This document shows positions 43,581 to 56,600 of a DNA stretch of 64,000 nt, piece by piece. Numbering within the stretch: position 1 is the stretch's first letter; every line of letters starts with the position of its first letter. The translations under genes and the position numbers were made by a program. Source of the stretch: Symsagittifera roscoffensis (lineage: Eukaryota; Xenacoelomorpha; Acoela; Convolutidae); the NCBI RefSeq assembly GCF_963678635.1, contig NC_087063.1:9582386-9646385 (forward strand), written 5' to 3'. Under the pieces are notes generated by a model that worked only from the letters and a program-made list of their open reading frames with translations, ran no database searches and had not been told where the DNA came from.

Positions 43581-44266
43581 CTTGTTCACAGTTGTCATCC
43601 TGTGTTTTTATCTTCAAACATCTCATATTCTTCGAAATAAGATTAATTGTGTCGAAATTCTAATATCATAGGAGTTAGTTATGCGCGATGAAAGCCCCAG
43701 TTAACAGCGTGTGAATATTTAGAATGCCATTCCAATTGTGTAACCGTCCTCAGCGCCGAGGGATCGCCATTTGGATCTTGTGTCTCTGATGCAAATGTTG
43801 GTTGTTCTTAATATAGCGAATGAAATTCTACATCTCACCCAGCACATGACATGACTATTTGGGCGGTCCCATTTTGATGCCAGACCATCTGCTAGTCGTT
43901 TGAGGAAAAACGTTAACTCCGGTGCCAAAACATCATCTATTGAAGTGACAAGTGGAGTGAAAGACATGTGCTTTTCTTCACAAGCTTATTTTTTTTCTTA
44001 ATCTCTGCAGTTTTCAGTACATTCATGGGATTGCGGTTTTGGTAAGACGGAGCGTCATATCTGTAACACGGATGTCGAACGACGCAGCTGACTGTCTATC
44101 TCAAACCCCACGAGCTGAAAGATCTGCAATTAAGGCCGGGGTTCCTTTTTCCACATCTGGTTCTTTTACGACAGGTTCTCTTTTCACATCCTTCCACAAA
44201 ATTGAAGCAAGATCGCCCACCGCGTCTCTTATTTCGTTGTGTCGTAGTGTTACCAGTCCGCCCTTC
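43581..44266 (-). pseudogene. 5'-truncated retroelement fragment in satellite, copy 1
   Basis: A 686-bp non-satellite insert flanked by an exact 15-bp duplication GTATGGCTTAGTATG (43566-43580 and 44267-44281). The minus strand encodes KGGLVTLRHNEIRDAVGDLA, a run with ALIADLSARGVWDRQSAASF and VTDTDAPSYQNRN, then, after a frameshift and stop near 43985, SFTPLVTSIDDVLAPELTFF to a stop at 43719-43721. About 140 bp of 3' untranslated sequence follow. This resembles the conserved C-terminal region of reverse-transcriptase-associated proteins abundant in cnidarians and other invertebrates (family recalled, not checked). Because it is 5'-truncated and flanked by a 15-bp duplication, it looks like a target-primed insertion. 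Confidence 0.85.
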
Positions 44267-44700
44267 GTATGGCTTAGTATGGTCATTAGTCTAATGAGCA
44301 GATGAGCAACTTTATTGGTTAAGTTTTTGGTCGTAGTTTTTTGAGCAGATGAACCACGTGATTGATTTTTTCTCTTTTTGCTTACACTGCTGCTTAGTGA
44401 AAATTGATATGGCTTAGTATGGTCGTTAGTCTAATGAGCAGATGAGCAACGTGATTGGTTAAGTTTTTGGTCGTAGTTTTTGAGCAGATGAACCACGTGA
44501 CTGTTTTTTCTTTTTTGCTCACACTGCTGCTTAGTGAAAATTAGTATGGTTTAATATGGTTGTTAGTTTAATGAGCAGATGAGCAACGTGATTGGTTAAA
44601 ATTTTGAACGTAATTTTTTGAGCAGATGAACCACGTGATTGACTTTTCTCTTTTTGCTTACACTGCTGCTTAATGAAAATTAGTATGATTTAGTATCTCT

Positions 44701-46386
44701 GGTAGTAAAATAATGAGAAGGAAACAACTTGATTGGTTAAGTTTTTGGTCGTAGTGTATTGAGCAGTTGAACCAGGTGATGGATTTTTCTCTTTTTGCTT
44801 AAACTGCTGCCAGGTGAAAATTAGTATGACTTAAAATTGTCGTTAGTTTAATGAGCAGATGAGCAACGTGATTGGTTAAGTTTTTGGTCGTAATTTATTG
44901 AGCAGATGAACCCCGTGATAGATTTTTTTCTTTTTGCTTAAACTGCTGCTGAGTGAAAATAAGAATTTTTTTTAATTTGGTTGTTAGTTTAATGAGCAGA
45001 TGAGCAACGTGATTGGTTAAGATTTTGAACGCAGTTTTTTTTAGCAGATGTATTACGTGATTGAGTTTTCTCTTTTTGCTTACACTGCTGCTTAAGGAAA
45101 GTTAGTATGATTCAGTGTGGTAATAAATTAATGAGTAGATGAACAACTTGATTGGTTAGGTTTTTGGTCGTAGTTTATTCAGCAGTTGAACCACATGATG
45201 GATTTTTCTTTTTTTGCTTAAACTGCTGCTTAGTGAAAATTAGTATGGTTGAATATGGTCGTTAGTTTGTTAGTTTAATGAGCAGATGAGCAACGTGATA
45301 GGTTAAAAATTTTACGCAGTTTTTTGAGCAGATCAACCACGTGGTTGAATTTTTTCTACTTGCTTACACTGCTGCTAAATGAAAATTAGTATGATTTAGT
45401 ATGGTAGTAAAATAATGAGCAGATAGCAACGTGATTGATTAAGTTTTTGGTCGTAGTGTATTGAGCAGTTGAACCAGGTGATGGATTTTTCTCTTTTTGC
45501 TTACACTGCTGCTTAATGAAAATTAGTATGATTTAGTATCTCTGGTAGTAAAATAATGAGAAGGAAACAACTTGATTGGTTAAGTTTTTGGTCGTAGTGT
45601 ATTGAGCAGTTGAACCAGGTGATGGATTTTTCTCTTTTTGCTTAAACTGCTGCCAGGTGAAAATTAGTATGACTTAAAATTGTCGTTAGTTTAATGAGCA
45701 GATGAGCAACGTGATTGGTTAAGTTTTTGGTCGTAATTTATTGAGCAGATGAACCCCGTGATAGATTTTTTTCTTTTTGCTTAAACTGCTGCTGAGTGAA
45801 AATTAGTATTTTTTTTAATTTGGTTGTTAGTTTAATGAGCAGATGAGCAACGTGATTGGTTAAGATTTTGAACGCAGTTTTTTTTAGCAGATGTATTACG
45901 TGATTGAGTTTTCTCTTTTTGCTTACACTGCTGCTCAAGGAAAGTTAGTATGATTCAGTGTGGTAATAAATTAATGAGTAGATGAACAACTTGATTGGTT
46001 AGGTTTTTGGTCGTAGTTTATTCAGCAGTTGAACCACATGATGGATTTTTCTTTTTTTGCTTAAACTGCTGCTTAGTGAAAATTAGTATGGTTGAATATG
46101 GTCGTTAGTTTGTTAGTTTAATGAGCAGATGAGCAACGTGATAGGTTAAAAATTTTACGCAGTTTTTTGAGCAGATCAACCACGTGGTTGAATTTTTTCT
46201 ACTTGCTTACACTGCTGCTAAATGAAAATTAGTATGATTTAGTATGGTAGTAAAATAATGAGCAGATAGCAACGTGATTGATTAAGTTTTTGGTCGTAGT
46301 TTATTGAGCAGATGAACCACGTGATTGAGTTTTCTCTTTTTGCTTACAATGCTGCCTAATGAAATTTAGTGTGATTTAGTATGGTA
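44701..46386. repeat. 843-bp higher-order unit, two tandem copies
   Basis: The diagnostic stretch CTCTGGTAGTAAAATAATGA followed by GAAGGAAACAACTTG occurs with its GGTAG at 44701 and again at 45544, an offset of 843 bp (six monomers). Sequence between is nearly identical. The right-hand limit is approximate. Confidence 0.8.
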
Positions 46387-49300
46387 GTAAGTTAATGAGC
46401 AGATGAACAACTTGACTGGTTAAATGTTGGTCGTTATTTTTTTGAGCAGATGAACCATGTGATGGGTTTTTCTCTTTTTGCTTAAACTACTGCTTAGCGA
46501 AAATTAGTATGGTTTATTATGGTCGTTAGTTTACTGAACAGATGAGCAACGTGATTGCTTAAAATTTTGATCGTAGTTTTTTGAGCAGATGAACCGCGTG
46601 ATTGAGTTTTCTTTTTTTGCTTGCACTGCTGCTTAATGAAAATTTGCATGGTTTTAGTTTATGGTCGTTAGTTTAATGATCAGATGAGCAACGCGATTGG
46701 TTAAAATTTTGATCGTAGTTTTTTGAGCAGATGAAAAACCTGATTGATTGAGCTTTTTGCCGTAGTTTATTGAGCAGTTGAACGACTTGACTGATTTTTT
46801 TTCTTTTTTTTGCTTACGCTGCTGCTTAGTGAAAATTTGCATGGTTTAATATGGTCGTTAGTTTAATGAGCAGATGAGCAACGCGATTGGTTAAAATTTT
46901 GATCGTAGTTTTTTGAGCAGATGAACCAGGTGATTGAATTTTCTTTTTTTTGCTTACATTGCTGCTTAATGGAAATAAGTATGATTTAGAATTAATGAGC
47001 AGATGAACAACTTGATTGGTTAAGTTTTTGGTCGTATTGTATTGAGCAGATGAACCAGGTGATGGATTTTTCTCTTTTTGGTTAAACTGCTGCCAGGTGA
47101 AAATTAGTATGACTTAAAACTGTCGTTAGTTTAATGAGCAGATGAGCCACGTGATTGGTTAAGTTTTTGGTCGTAATTTATTGAGCAGATGAACCCCGTG
47201 ATGGATTTTTCTCTTTTTGCTTAAACTGCTGCTTAGTGAAAATTAGTATTTTTTTAATTTGGTCGTTAGTTTAATGAGCAGATGAGCAACGTGATTGGTT
47301 AAATTTTTGAACGCAGTTTTTTAGCAGATGGACTACGTGATTGAGTTTTCTCTTTTTGCTTACACTGCTGCTTAATGAAAGTTAGTATGATTTAGTATGG
47401 TAATAAATTATTGAGTAGATGAACAACTTGATTGGTTAGGTTTTTGGTCGTAGTTTATTCAGCAGTTGAACCACATGATTGAGTTTTCTCTTTTTGCTTA
47501 CAATGCTGCTTAATGAAATTTAGTGTGATTTAGTATGGTAGTAAGTTAATGAGCAGATGAACAACTTGACTGGTTAATTTTTGGTCGTTATTTTTTTGAG
47601 CAGATGAACCACGTGAGGGATTTTTCTTTTTTTGCTTAAACTGCTGCTTAGTGAAAATTAGTATGGTTTAATATGGTCGTTAGTTTAATGAGCAGATGAG
47701 CAACGTGATAGATTTAAAATTTTACGCAGTTTTTTGAGCAGATCAACCACGTGATTGAATTTTTTCTACTTGCTTACACTGTTGCTAAATGAAAATTAGT
47801 ATGATTTAGATGGTAGTAAAAAAATGAGCAGATAGCAACGTGATTGGTTAAGTTTTTGGTCGTAGTTTATTGAGCAGATGAACAACGTGATTGAGTTTTC
47901 TCTTTTTGCTTACAATGCTGCTTAATGAAATTTAGTGTGATTTAGTATGGTAGTAAGTTAATGAGCATTTAAAAAATTTGACTGGTTAAATTTTGGTCGT
48001 TATTTTTTTGAGCAGATAAACCACGTGATGGGTTTTTCTCTTTTTGCTTAAACTACTGCTTAGCGAAAATTAGTATGGTTTATTATGGTCGTTAGTTTAC
48101 TGAACAGATGAGCAACGTGATTGCTTAAAATTTTGATCGTAGTTTTTTGAGCAGATGAACCGCGTGATTGAGTTTTCTTTTTTTGCTTGCACTGCTGCTT
48201 AATGAAAATTAGTATGATTCAGTATGGCAGTAAATTAACGAGCAGATGAACAACTTGACTGGCTAAAGTTTTACTCGTAGTTTATTGATTAGATGAACCA
48301 GGTGATGGATTTTTCTCTTTTTGCTTAAACTGCTGCTAAGTGAAAATTAGTATGGTTTAATTTTGTCGTTAGTTTTTTGAGCAGATGAGCAACAAGATTG
48401 GTAAAAATTTTGAACGCAATTTTTTTTAGCAGATGAACCACGTGATTGAGTTTTCTCTTTTTGCTTACACTGCTGCTTAATGAAAATTAGTATGATTTAG
48501 TATGGTAGTAAATTAATGAGCAGATGAACAACTTGATTGGTTAAGTTTTTGGTCGTAGATTTCTGAGCAGATGAACCACGTGATGGATTTTTATATTTTT
48601 GCTTACACTGCTGATTAATGAAAATTAGTATGATTTAGTATGGTAGTAAATTAATGAGCAGATGAACAACCTGATTGGTTAAGTTTTTGTTCGTAGTTTT
48701 TTGAGCAGATGAACCAGGTGATGGATTTTTCTCTTTTCAGTTAAACTGCTGTTTAGTGAAAAAAAGTATGGTGTAATATTGTCGTTAGTTTAATGAGCAG
48801 ATGAGCAACGTGATTGGTTAGGTTTTTGATCGTAGTTTTTTGAGAAGATGAACCACGTGATTGAATTTCCTCTTTTGGCTTACACTGCTGCTTAATGAAA
48901 ATTAGTATGATTTAGTATGGTAGTAAAATAATGAGCAGATGAACAACTTGATTGGTTAAGTTTTTGGTCGTAGTTTATTGAGCAGATGAACCACGTGATG
49001 GAATTTTTTCTTTTAGTTTAAACTGCTGCTTAGTAAAAATTAGTATGAATTAGTATTGTCGATAGTTTTATGAGCAGATGAGCAACGTGATTGGTTAGGT
49101 TTTTGATCGTAGTTTTTTGAGAAGATGAACCACCTGATTGAGTTTTCTTTTTTTGCTTGCACTGCTGCTTAATGAAAATTAGTATGATTCAGTATGGCAG
49201 TAAATTAATGAGCAGATGAACAACTTGACTGGTTAAATTTTGGTCGTTATTTTTTTGAGCAGATGAACCACGTGATGGGTTTTTCTCTTTTTGCTTAAAC

Positions 49301-52300
49301 TACTGCTTAGCGAAAATTAGTATGGTTTATTATGGTCGTTAGTTTACTGAACAGATGAGCAACGTGATTGCTTAAAATTTTGATCGTAGTTTTTTGAGCA
49401 GATGAACCGCGTGATTGAGTTTTCTTTTTTTGCTTGCACTGCTGCTTAATGAAAATTAGTATGATTCAGTATGGCAGTAAATTAATGAGCAGATGAACAA
49501 CTTGACTGGTTAAAATTTAAAATTTTACTCGCAGTTTATTGATTAGATGAACCAGGTGATGGATTTTTCTCTTTTTGCTTAAACTGCTGCTAAGCGAAAA
49601 TTAGTATGGTTTAATTTTGTCGTTAGTTTTTTGAGCAGATGAGCAACAAGATTGGTAAAAATTTTGAACGCAATTTTTTTTTAGCAGATGAACCACGTGA
49701 TTTAGTTTTCTCTTTTTGCTTACAATGCTGCTTAATGAAAATTAGTATGATTTAGTATGGTAGTAAATTAATGAGCAGATGAACAACTTGATTGGTTAAG
49801 TTTTTGGTCGTAGATTTCTGAGCAGATGAACCACGTGATGGATTTTTATATTTTTGCTTACACTGCTGATTAATGAAAATTAGTATGATTTAGTATGGTA
49901 GTAAATTAATGAGCAGATGAACAACTTGATTGGTTAAGTTTTTGTTCGTAGTTTTTTGAGCAGATGAACCAGGTGATAGATTTTTCTCTTTTTAGTTAAA
50001 CTGCTGCTTAGTGAAAAATAGTATGGTGTAATATTGTCGTTAGTTTAATGAGCAGATGAGCAACGTGATTGGTTAGGTTTTTGATCGTAGTTTTTTGAGA
50101 AGATGAACCACGTGATTGAATTTCCTCTTTTGGCTTATACTGCTGCTTAATGAAAATTAGTATGATTTAGTATGGTAGTAAAATAATGAGCAGATGAACA
50201 ACTTGATTGGTTAAGTTTTTGGTCGTAGTTTATTGAGCAGATGAACCACGTGATGGAATTTTTTCTTTTTGTTTAAACTGCTGCTTAGTAAAATTTAGTA
50301 TAAATTAGTATTGTCGTTAGTTTTATGAGCAGATGAGCAACGTGATTGGTTAGGTTTTTGATCGTAGTTTTTTCAGAAGATGAACCACGTGATTGAATTT
50401 CCTCTTTTTGCTTACACTGCTACTTAATGAAAATTAGTATGATATAGTATGGTAGTAAAATAATGAGCAGATGAACAACTTGATTGGTTAAGTTTTTGGT
50501 CGTAGTTTTTTGAGCAGATGAACCACGTGATGGACTTTTCTCTTTTTGTTTAAACTCTTGCTTAGTAAAAATTAGTATGTATTAGTATGGTTGTTAGTTT
50601 AATGAGCAGATGAGCAACGTGATTGGTTAAAGTTTTGGTCGTAGAGAATTGAGCAGATGAAACACGTGATGGATTTTTCTCTTTTTGCTTAATATGCTGT
50701 TAGTGAAAAATAGTATCAATTAGTATGGTCGTAGTTTAATGAGCAGACGAACACCTTGATTGCTTAAATTTTGGGTCGAAGCTTTTTGAGCAGATGAACT
50801 ACGTGATGGATTTGTCTCTTTTTGATTAAACTGCTGCTTAGTGAAAAATAGTATGGTGTAATATGGTCGTTAGTTTAATGAGCAGATGAGCAACGTGATT
50901 GGTTAAAATTTTGATCGTAGTTTTTTGAGGAGGTGAACCAAGTGATTGAGTTTTCTCTTTTCGCTTACACTGCAGCTTAATAAAAATTAATATGATTTAG
51001 TATGGTAGTAAATTAATGAGCAGATGAACAACTTGATTGGTTAAGTTTTTGGTCGTAGTTTATTGAGCAGATGAACCACGTGATGGATTTTTCTCTTTTT
51101 GCTCTCAGTGCTGCTTAGTGAAAAATAGTATAATTTAGAATGGTAGTAAATTATTTAGCAGATGCACAAATTCATTGGTTATGTTTTTGGTCGTAGTTTA
51201 TTGAGCAGACGAACAACTTGATTGGTTTTTCTCTTTTTTGCTTACACTGCTGCTTTGTGAAAATTAGTATGGCTTAGTATGGTCGTTAGTCTAATGAGTA
51301 GATGAGCAACGTTATTGGTTAAACTTTTGGTCGTAGTTTATTGACCAAATGAACAACCTGATTGGTTTTTTTCTTTTTTGATTACACTGGGGCTTAGTGA
51401 AAATTAGTATGGCTTAGTATGGTCGTTAGTTTAATGAGCAGGTGAGCAACGGCAACGTGATTGGTTAAGTTTTCGGTCGTAGTTTTTGAGCAGTTTAACC
51501 ACGTGATTGTTTGTTCTCTTTTTGCTGAGACTGCTGCTTAGTGAAAATTAGTGTGATTCAGTATGGTCGTAGTTTAATGAGCAGATGAACACCGTGATTG
51601 GTTAAATTTTTGGTCGTAGTTTTTTGAGCAGATGAACAACGTGATTGTTTTTTCTCTTTTTTGCTTACACTGCTGTTTAGTGAAAAATAGTATGGTTTAG
51701 TATGGTCGTTAGTTTATTGGGCAGTTGAACAACGTGATTAGTTAAAATTTTGATCGCAGGTTTTTGAGCATCTGAATCACGTGACTGATTTTTCTCTTTC
51801 TGCTCACACTATTGCTTAGTGAAAATTAGTATAAATTAGTATGGTAGTAAATTAATGAGCAGATGAACAACTTGATTGGTTATGTTTTTGGTCGTAGTTT
51901 ATTGAGCAGATGAACAAGGTGATTAGTGTTTCTCTTTTTTGCTTACACTGCTGTTTAGTGAAAATTAGTATGGCTTTTTATGGCCGTTAGACTAATGAGT
52001 AGATGAGCAACGTTATTGGTTAAGTTTTAGTCGTAGTTTTTGACCAAATGAGCAACCTGATTGGTTTTTTTCTTTTTTGCTTACACTGCGGTTTAGTGAA
52101 AATTAGTATGGTTTAGTATAGTCGTTAGTCTAATGAGCAGATGAGCAACGTGATTGGTTAAGTTTTTGATCGCAGATTTTTGAGCAGATGAACCACTTGA
52201 CTGGTTTTTCTCTTTTTGCTCACACTGCTGCTTAGTGAAATTTAGTGTGGTTTAGTATGGTCGTAGTTTAATGAGCAGACGAACACCTTGATTGGTTAAA

Positions 52301-53007
52301 TTTTTGGTCTTAGCTTATTGAGCAGATGAACAACTTGATTGGTTTTTCTCTTTTTTGCTTACACTGCTGCTTTGTGAAAATTAGTATGGCTTAGTATGGT
52401 CGTTAGTCTAATGAGCAGATGAGCAACGTTATTGGTTAAGTTTTGGTCGTAGTTTTTTGAACAAATGAGCAACCTGCTTGGTTTTTTTCTTTTTTGCCTA
52501 CACTGCGTCTTAGCGAAAATTAGTATGGTTTAGTATGGTCGTTCGTTTTGATGAGCAGATGAGCAACGGTAACGTGATTGGTTAAGTTTTTGGTCGTAGT
52601 TTTTGAGAGGTTGAACCACGTGATTGATTTTTATCTTTTTGGTTAGACTGCTGCTTAGTGAAAATTAGTGTGGTTTATTATGGTCGTTAGTTTAATGAGC
52701 AGATGAGAAACGTAATTGGTTAAGTTTTTGATCGCAGATTTTTGAGCAGATGAACCACGTGACTGTTTTTTCTCTTTTTGCTCACACTGCTGCTTAGTGA
52801 AATTTAGTGTGGTTTAGTATGGTTGTAGTTTAATAAGCAGACGAGCACCTTGCTTGGTTAAATTTTTGGTCGTAGCTTATTGAGCAGATGAACACTTTGA
52901 TTGGTTAATTTTTTGGTCGTAGCTTATTGCGCAGGTGATCAACTTGATTGGTTTTTCTCTTGTTTGCTTACACAGCTGCTTAGTGAAAATTAGTATGGCT
53001 TAGTATG

Positions 53008-53696
53008 CTTGTTCACAGTTGTCATCCTGTGTTTTTATCTTCAAACATCTCATATTCTTCGAAATAAGATGCTAATTGTGTCGAAATTCTAATATCATAG
53101 GAGTCAGTTATGCGCGATTAAAGCCCCAGTTAACAGCGTGTGAATATTTAGAATGCCATTCCAATTGTGTAACCGTCCTCAGCGCCGAGATATCGCCATT
53201 TGGAATTTGTGTCTCTGATGCAAATGTTGGTTGTTCTTAATATAGCGAATGAAATTCTAAATCTCACCCAGCACATGACATGACTATTTGGGGGGTCCCA
53301 TTTTGATGCCAGACCATCTGCTAGTCGTTTGAGGAAAAACGTTAACTCCGGTGCCAAAACATCATCTATTGAAGTGACAAGTGGAGTGAAACACATGTGC
53401 TTTTCTTCACAAGCTTATTTTTTTTCTTAATCTCTGCAGTTTTCAGTACATTCATGGGATTGCGGTTTTGGTAAGACGGAGCGTCAGTGTCTGTAACACG
53501 GATGTCGAACGACGCAGCTGACTGTCTATCCCAAACCCTACGAGCTGAAAGATCTGCAATTAAGGCCGGGGTTCCTTTTTCCACATCTGGTTCTTTTACG
53601 ACAGGTTCTCTTTTCACATCCTTCCACAAAATTGAAGCAAGATCGCCCACCGCGTCTCTTATTTCGTTGTGTCGTAGTGTTACCAGTCCGCCCTTC
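53008..53696 (-). pseudogene. Retroelement fragment in satellite, copy 2
   Basis: A 689-bp insert nearly identical to copy 1, with the same junctions. The right duplication has one C-to-T change (GTATGGTTTAGTATG). It has the same frameshift and stop between the two coding parts, so it descends from the same insertion. Confidence 0.85.
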
Positions 53697-56600
53697 GTAT
53701 GGTTTAGTATGGTCGTTAGTCAAATGAGCAGATGAGCAACGTTATTGGTTAAGTTTTTGGTCGTAGTTTTTTGAGCAGATGAACCACGTGATTGATTTTT
53801 TCTCTTTTTGCTTACACTGCTGCTTAGTGAAAATTGATATGGCTTAGTATGGTCGTTAGTCTAATGAGCAGATGAGCAACGTGATTGGTTAAGTTTTTGG
53901 TCGTAGTTTTTGAGCAGATGAACCACGTGACTGTTTTTTCTCTTTTTGCTCACACTGCTGCTTAGTGAAATTTAGTGTGGTTTAGTATGGTTGTAGTTTA
54001 ATGAGCAGACGAACACCTTGATTGGTTAAATTTTTGTTCGTAGCTTATTGAGCAGATGAACAACTTGATTGGTTTTTCTCCTTTTTGCTTACACTGCTGC
54101 TTTGTGAAAATTAGTATGGCTTAGTATTGTCGTTAGTTTTATGAGCAGATGAGCAACGTGATTGGTTAGGTTTTTGATCGTAGTTTTTTCAGAAGATGAA
54201 CCACGTGATTGAATTTCCTCTTTTTGCTTACACTGCTACTTAATGAAAATTAGTATGATATAGTATGGTAGTAAAATAATGAGCAGATGAACAACTTGAT
54301 TGGTTAAGTTTTTGGTCGTAGTTTATTGAGCAGATGAACCACGTGATGGAATTTTTTCTTTTTGTTTAAACTGCTGCTTAGTAAAATTTAGTATAAATTA
54401 GTATTGTCGTTAGTTTTATGAGCAGATGAGCAACGTGATTGGTTAGGTTTTTGATCGTAGTTTTTTCAGAAGATGAACCACGTGATTGAATTTCCTCTTT
54501 TTGCTTACACTGCTACTTAATGAAAATTAGTATGATATAGTATGGTAGTAAAATAATGAGCAGATGAACAACTTGATTGGTTAAGTTTTTGGTCGTAGTT
54601 TTTTGAGCAGATGAACCACGTGATGGACTTTTCTCTTTTTGTTTAAACTCTTGCTTAGTAAAAATTAGTATGTATTAGTATGGTTGTTAGTTTAATGAGC
54701 AGATGAGCAACGTGATTGGTTAAGTTTTTGGTCGTAGTTTATTGAGCAGATGAACCACGTGATGGAATTTTTTCTTTTTGTTTAAACTGCTGCTTAGTAA
54801 AATTTAGTATAAATTAGTATTGTCGTTAGTTTTATGAGCAGATGAGCAACGTGATTGGTTAGGTTTTTGATCGTAGTTTTTTCAGAAGATGAACCACGTG
54901 ATTGAATTTCCTCTTTTTGCTTACACTGCTACTTAATGAAAATTAGTATGATATAGTATGGTAGTAAAATAATGAGCAGATGAACAACTTGATTGGTTAA
55001 GTTTTTGGTCGTAGTTTATTGAGCAGATGAACCACGTGATGGAATTTTTTCTTTTTGTTTAAACTGCTGCTTAGTAAAATTTAGTATGAATTAGTATTGT
55101 CGTTAGTTTTATGAGCAGATGAGCAACGTGATTGGTTAGGTTTTTGATCGTAGTTTTTTCAGAAGATGAACCACGTGATTGAATTTCCTCTTTTTGCTTA
55201 CACTGCTACTTAATGAAAATTAGTATGATATAGTATGGTAGTAAAATAATGAGCAGATGAACAACTTGATTGGTTAAGTTTTTGGTCGTAGTTTTTTGAG
55301 CAGATGAACCACGTGATGGACTTTTCTCTTTTTGTTTAAACTCTTGCTTAGTAAAAATTAGTATGTATTAGTATGGTTGTTAGTTTAATGAGCAGATGAG
55401 CAACGTGATTGGTTAAAGTTTTGGTCGTAGAGAATTGAGCAGATGAAACACGTGATGGATTTTTCTCTTTTTGCTTAATATGCTGTTAGTGAAAAACAGT
55501 ATCAATTAGTATGGTCGTAGTTTAATGAGCAGACGAACACCTTGATTGCTTAAATTTTGGGTCGAAGCTTTTTGAGCAGATGAACTACGTGATGGATTTG
55601 TCTCTTTTTGATTAAACTGCTGCTTAGTGAAAAATAGTATGGTGTATTATTGTCGTTAGTTTAATGAGCAGATGAGCAACGTGATTGGTTAGGTTTTTGA
55701 TCGTAGTTTTTTGAGAAGATGAACCACGTGATTGAATTTCCTCTTTTGGCTTACACTGCTGCTTAATGAAAATTAGTATGATTTAGTATGGTAGTAAAAT
55801 AATGAGCAGATGAACAACTTGATTGGTTAAGTTTTTGGTCGTAGTTTATTGAGCAGATGAACCACGTGATGGAATTTTTTCTTTTTGTTTAAACTGCTGC
55901 TTAGTAAAATTTAGTATAAATTAGTATTGTCGTTAGTTTTATGAGCAGATGAGCAACGTGATTGGTTAGGTTTATGATCGTAGTTTTTTCAGAAGATGAA
56001 CCACGTGATTGAATTTCCTCTTTTTGCTTACACTGCTACTTAATGAAAATTAGTATGATATAGTATGGTAGTAAAATAATGAGCAGATGAACAACTTGAT
56101 TGGTTAAGTTTTTGGTCGTAGTTTTTTGAGCAGATGAACCACGTGATGGACTTTTCTCTTTTTGTTTAAACTCTTGCTTAGTAAAAATTAGTATGTATTA
56201 GTATGGTTGTTAGTTTAATGAGCAGATGAGCAACGTGATTGGTTAAAGTTTTGGTCGTAGAGAATTGAGCAGATGAAACACGTGATGGATTTTTCTCTTT
56301 TTGCTTAATATGCTGTTAGTGAAAAATAGTATCAATTAGTATGGTCGTAGTTTAATGAGCAGACGAACACCTTGATTGCTTAAATTTTGGGTCGAAGCTT
56401 TTTGAGCAGATGAACTACGTGATGGATTTGTCTCTTTTTGATTAAACTGCTGCTTAGTGAAAAATAGTATGGTGTAATATGGTCGTTAGTTTAATGAGCA
56501 GATGAGCAACGTGATTGGTTAAAATTTTGATCGTAGTTTTTTGAGGAGGTAAACCAAGTGATTGAGTTTTCTCTTTTCGCTTACACTGCAGCTTAATAAA

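Noticed and set aside
53487-53735. Plus-strand 82-codon ORFs repeated in all satellite inserts
   Set aside because: They are antisense shadows of the retroelement protein fragment, and run into satellite sequence.
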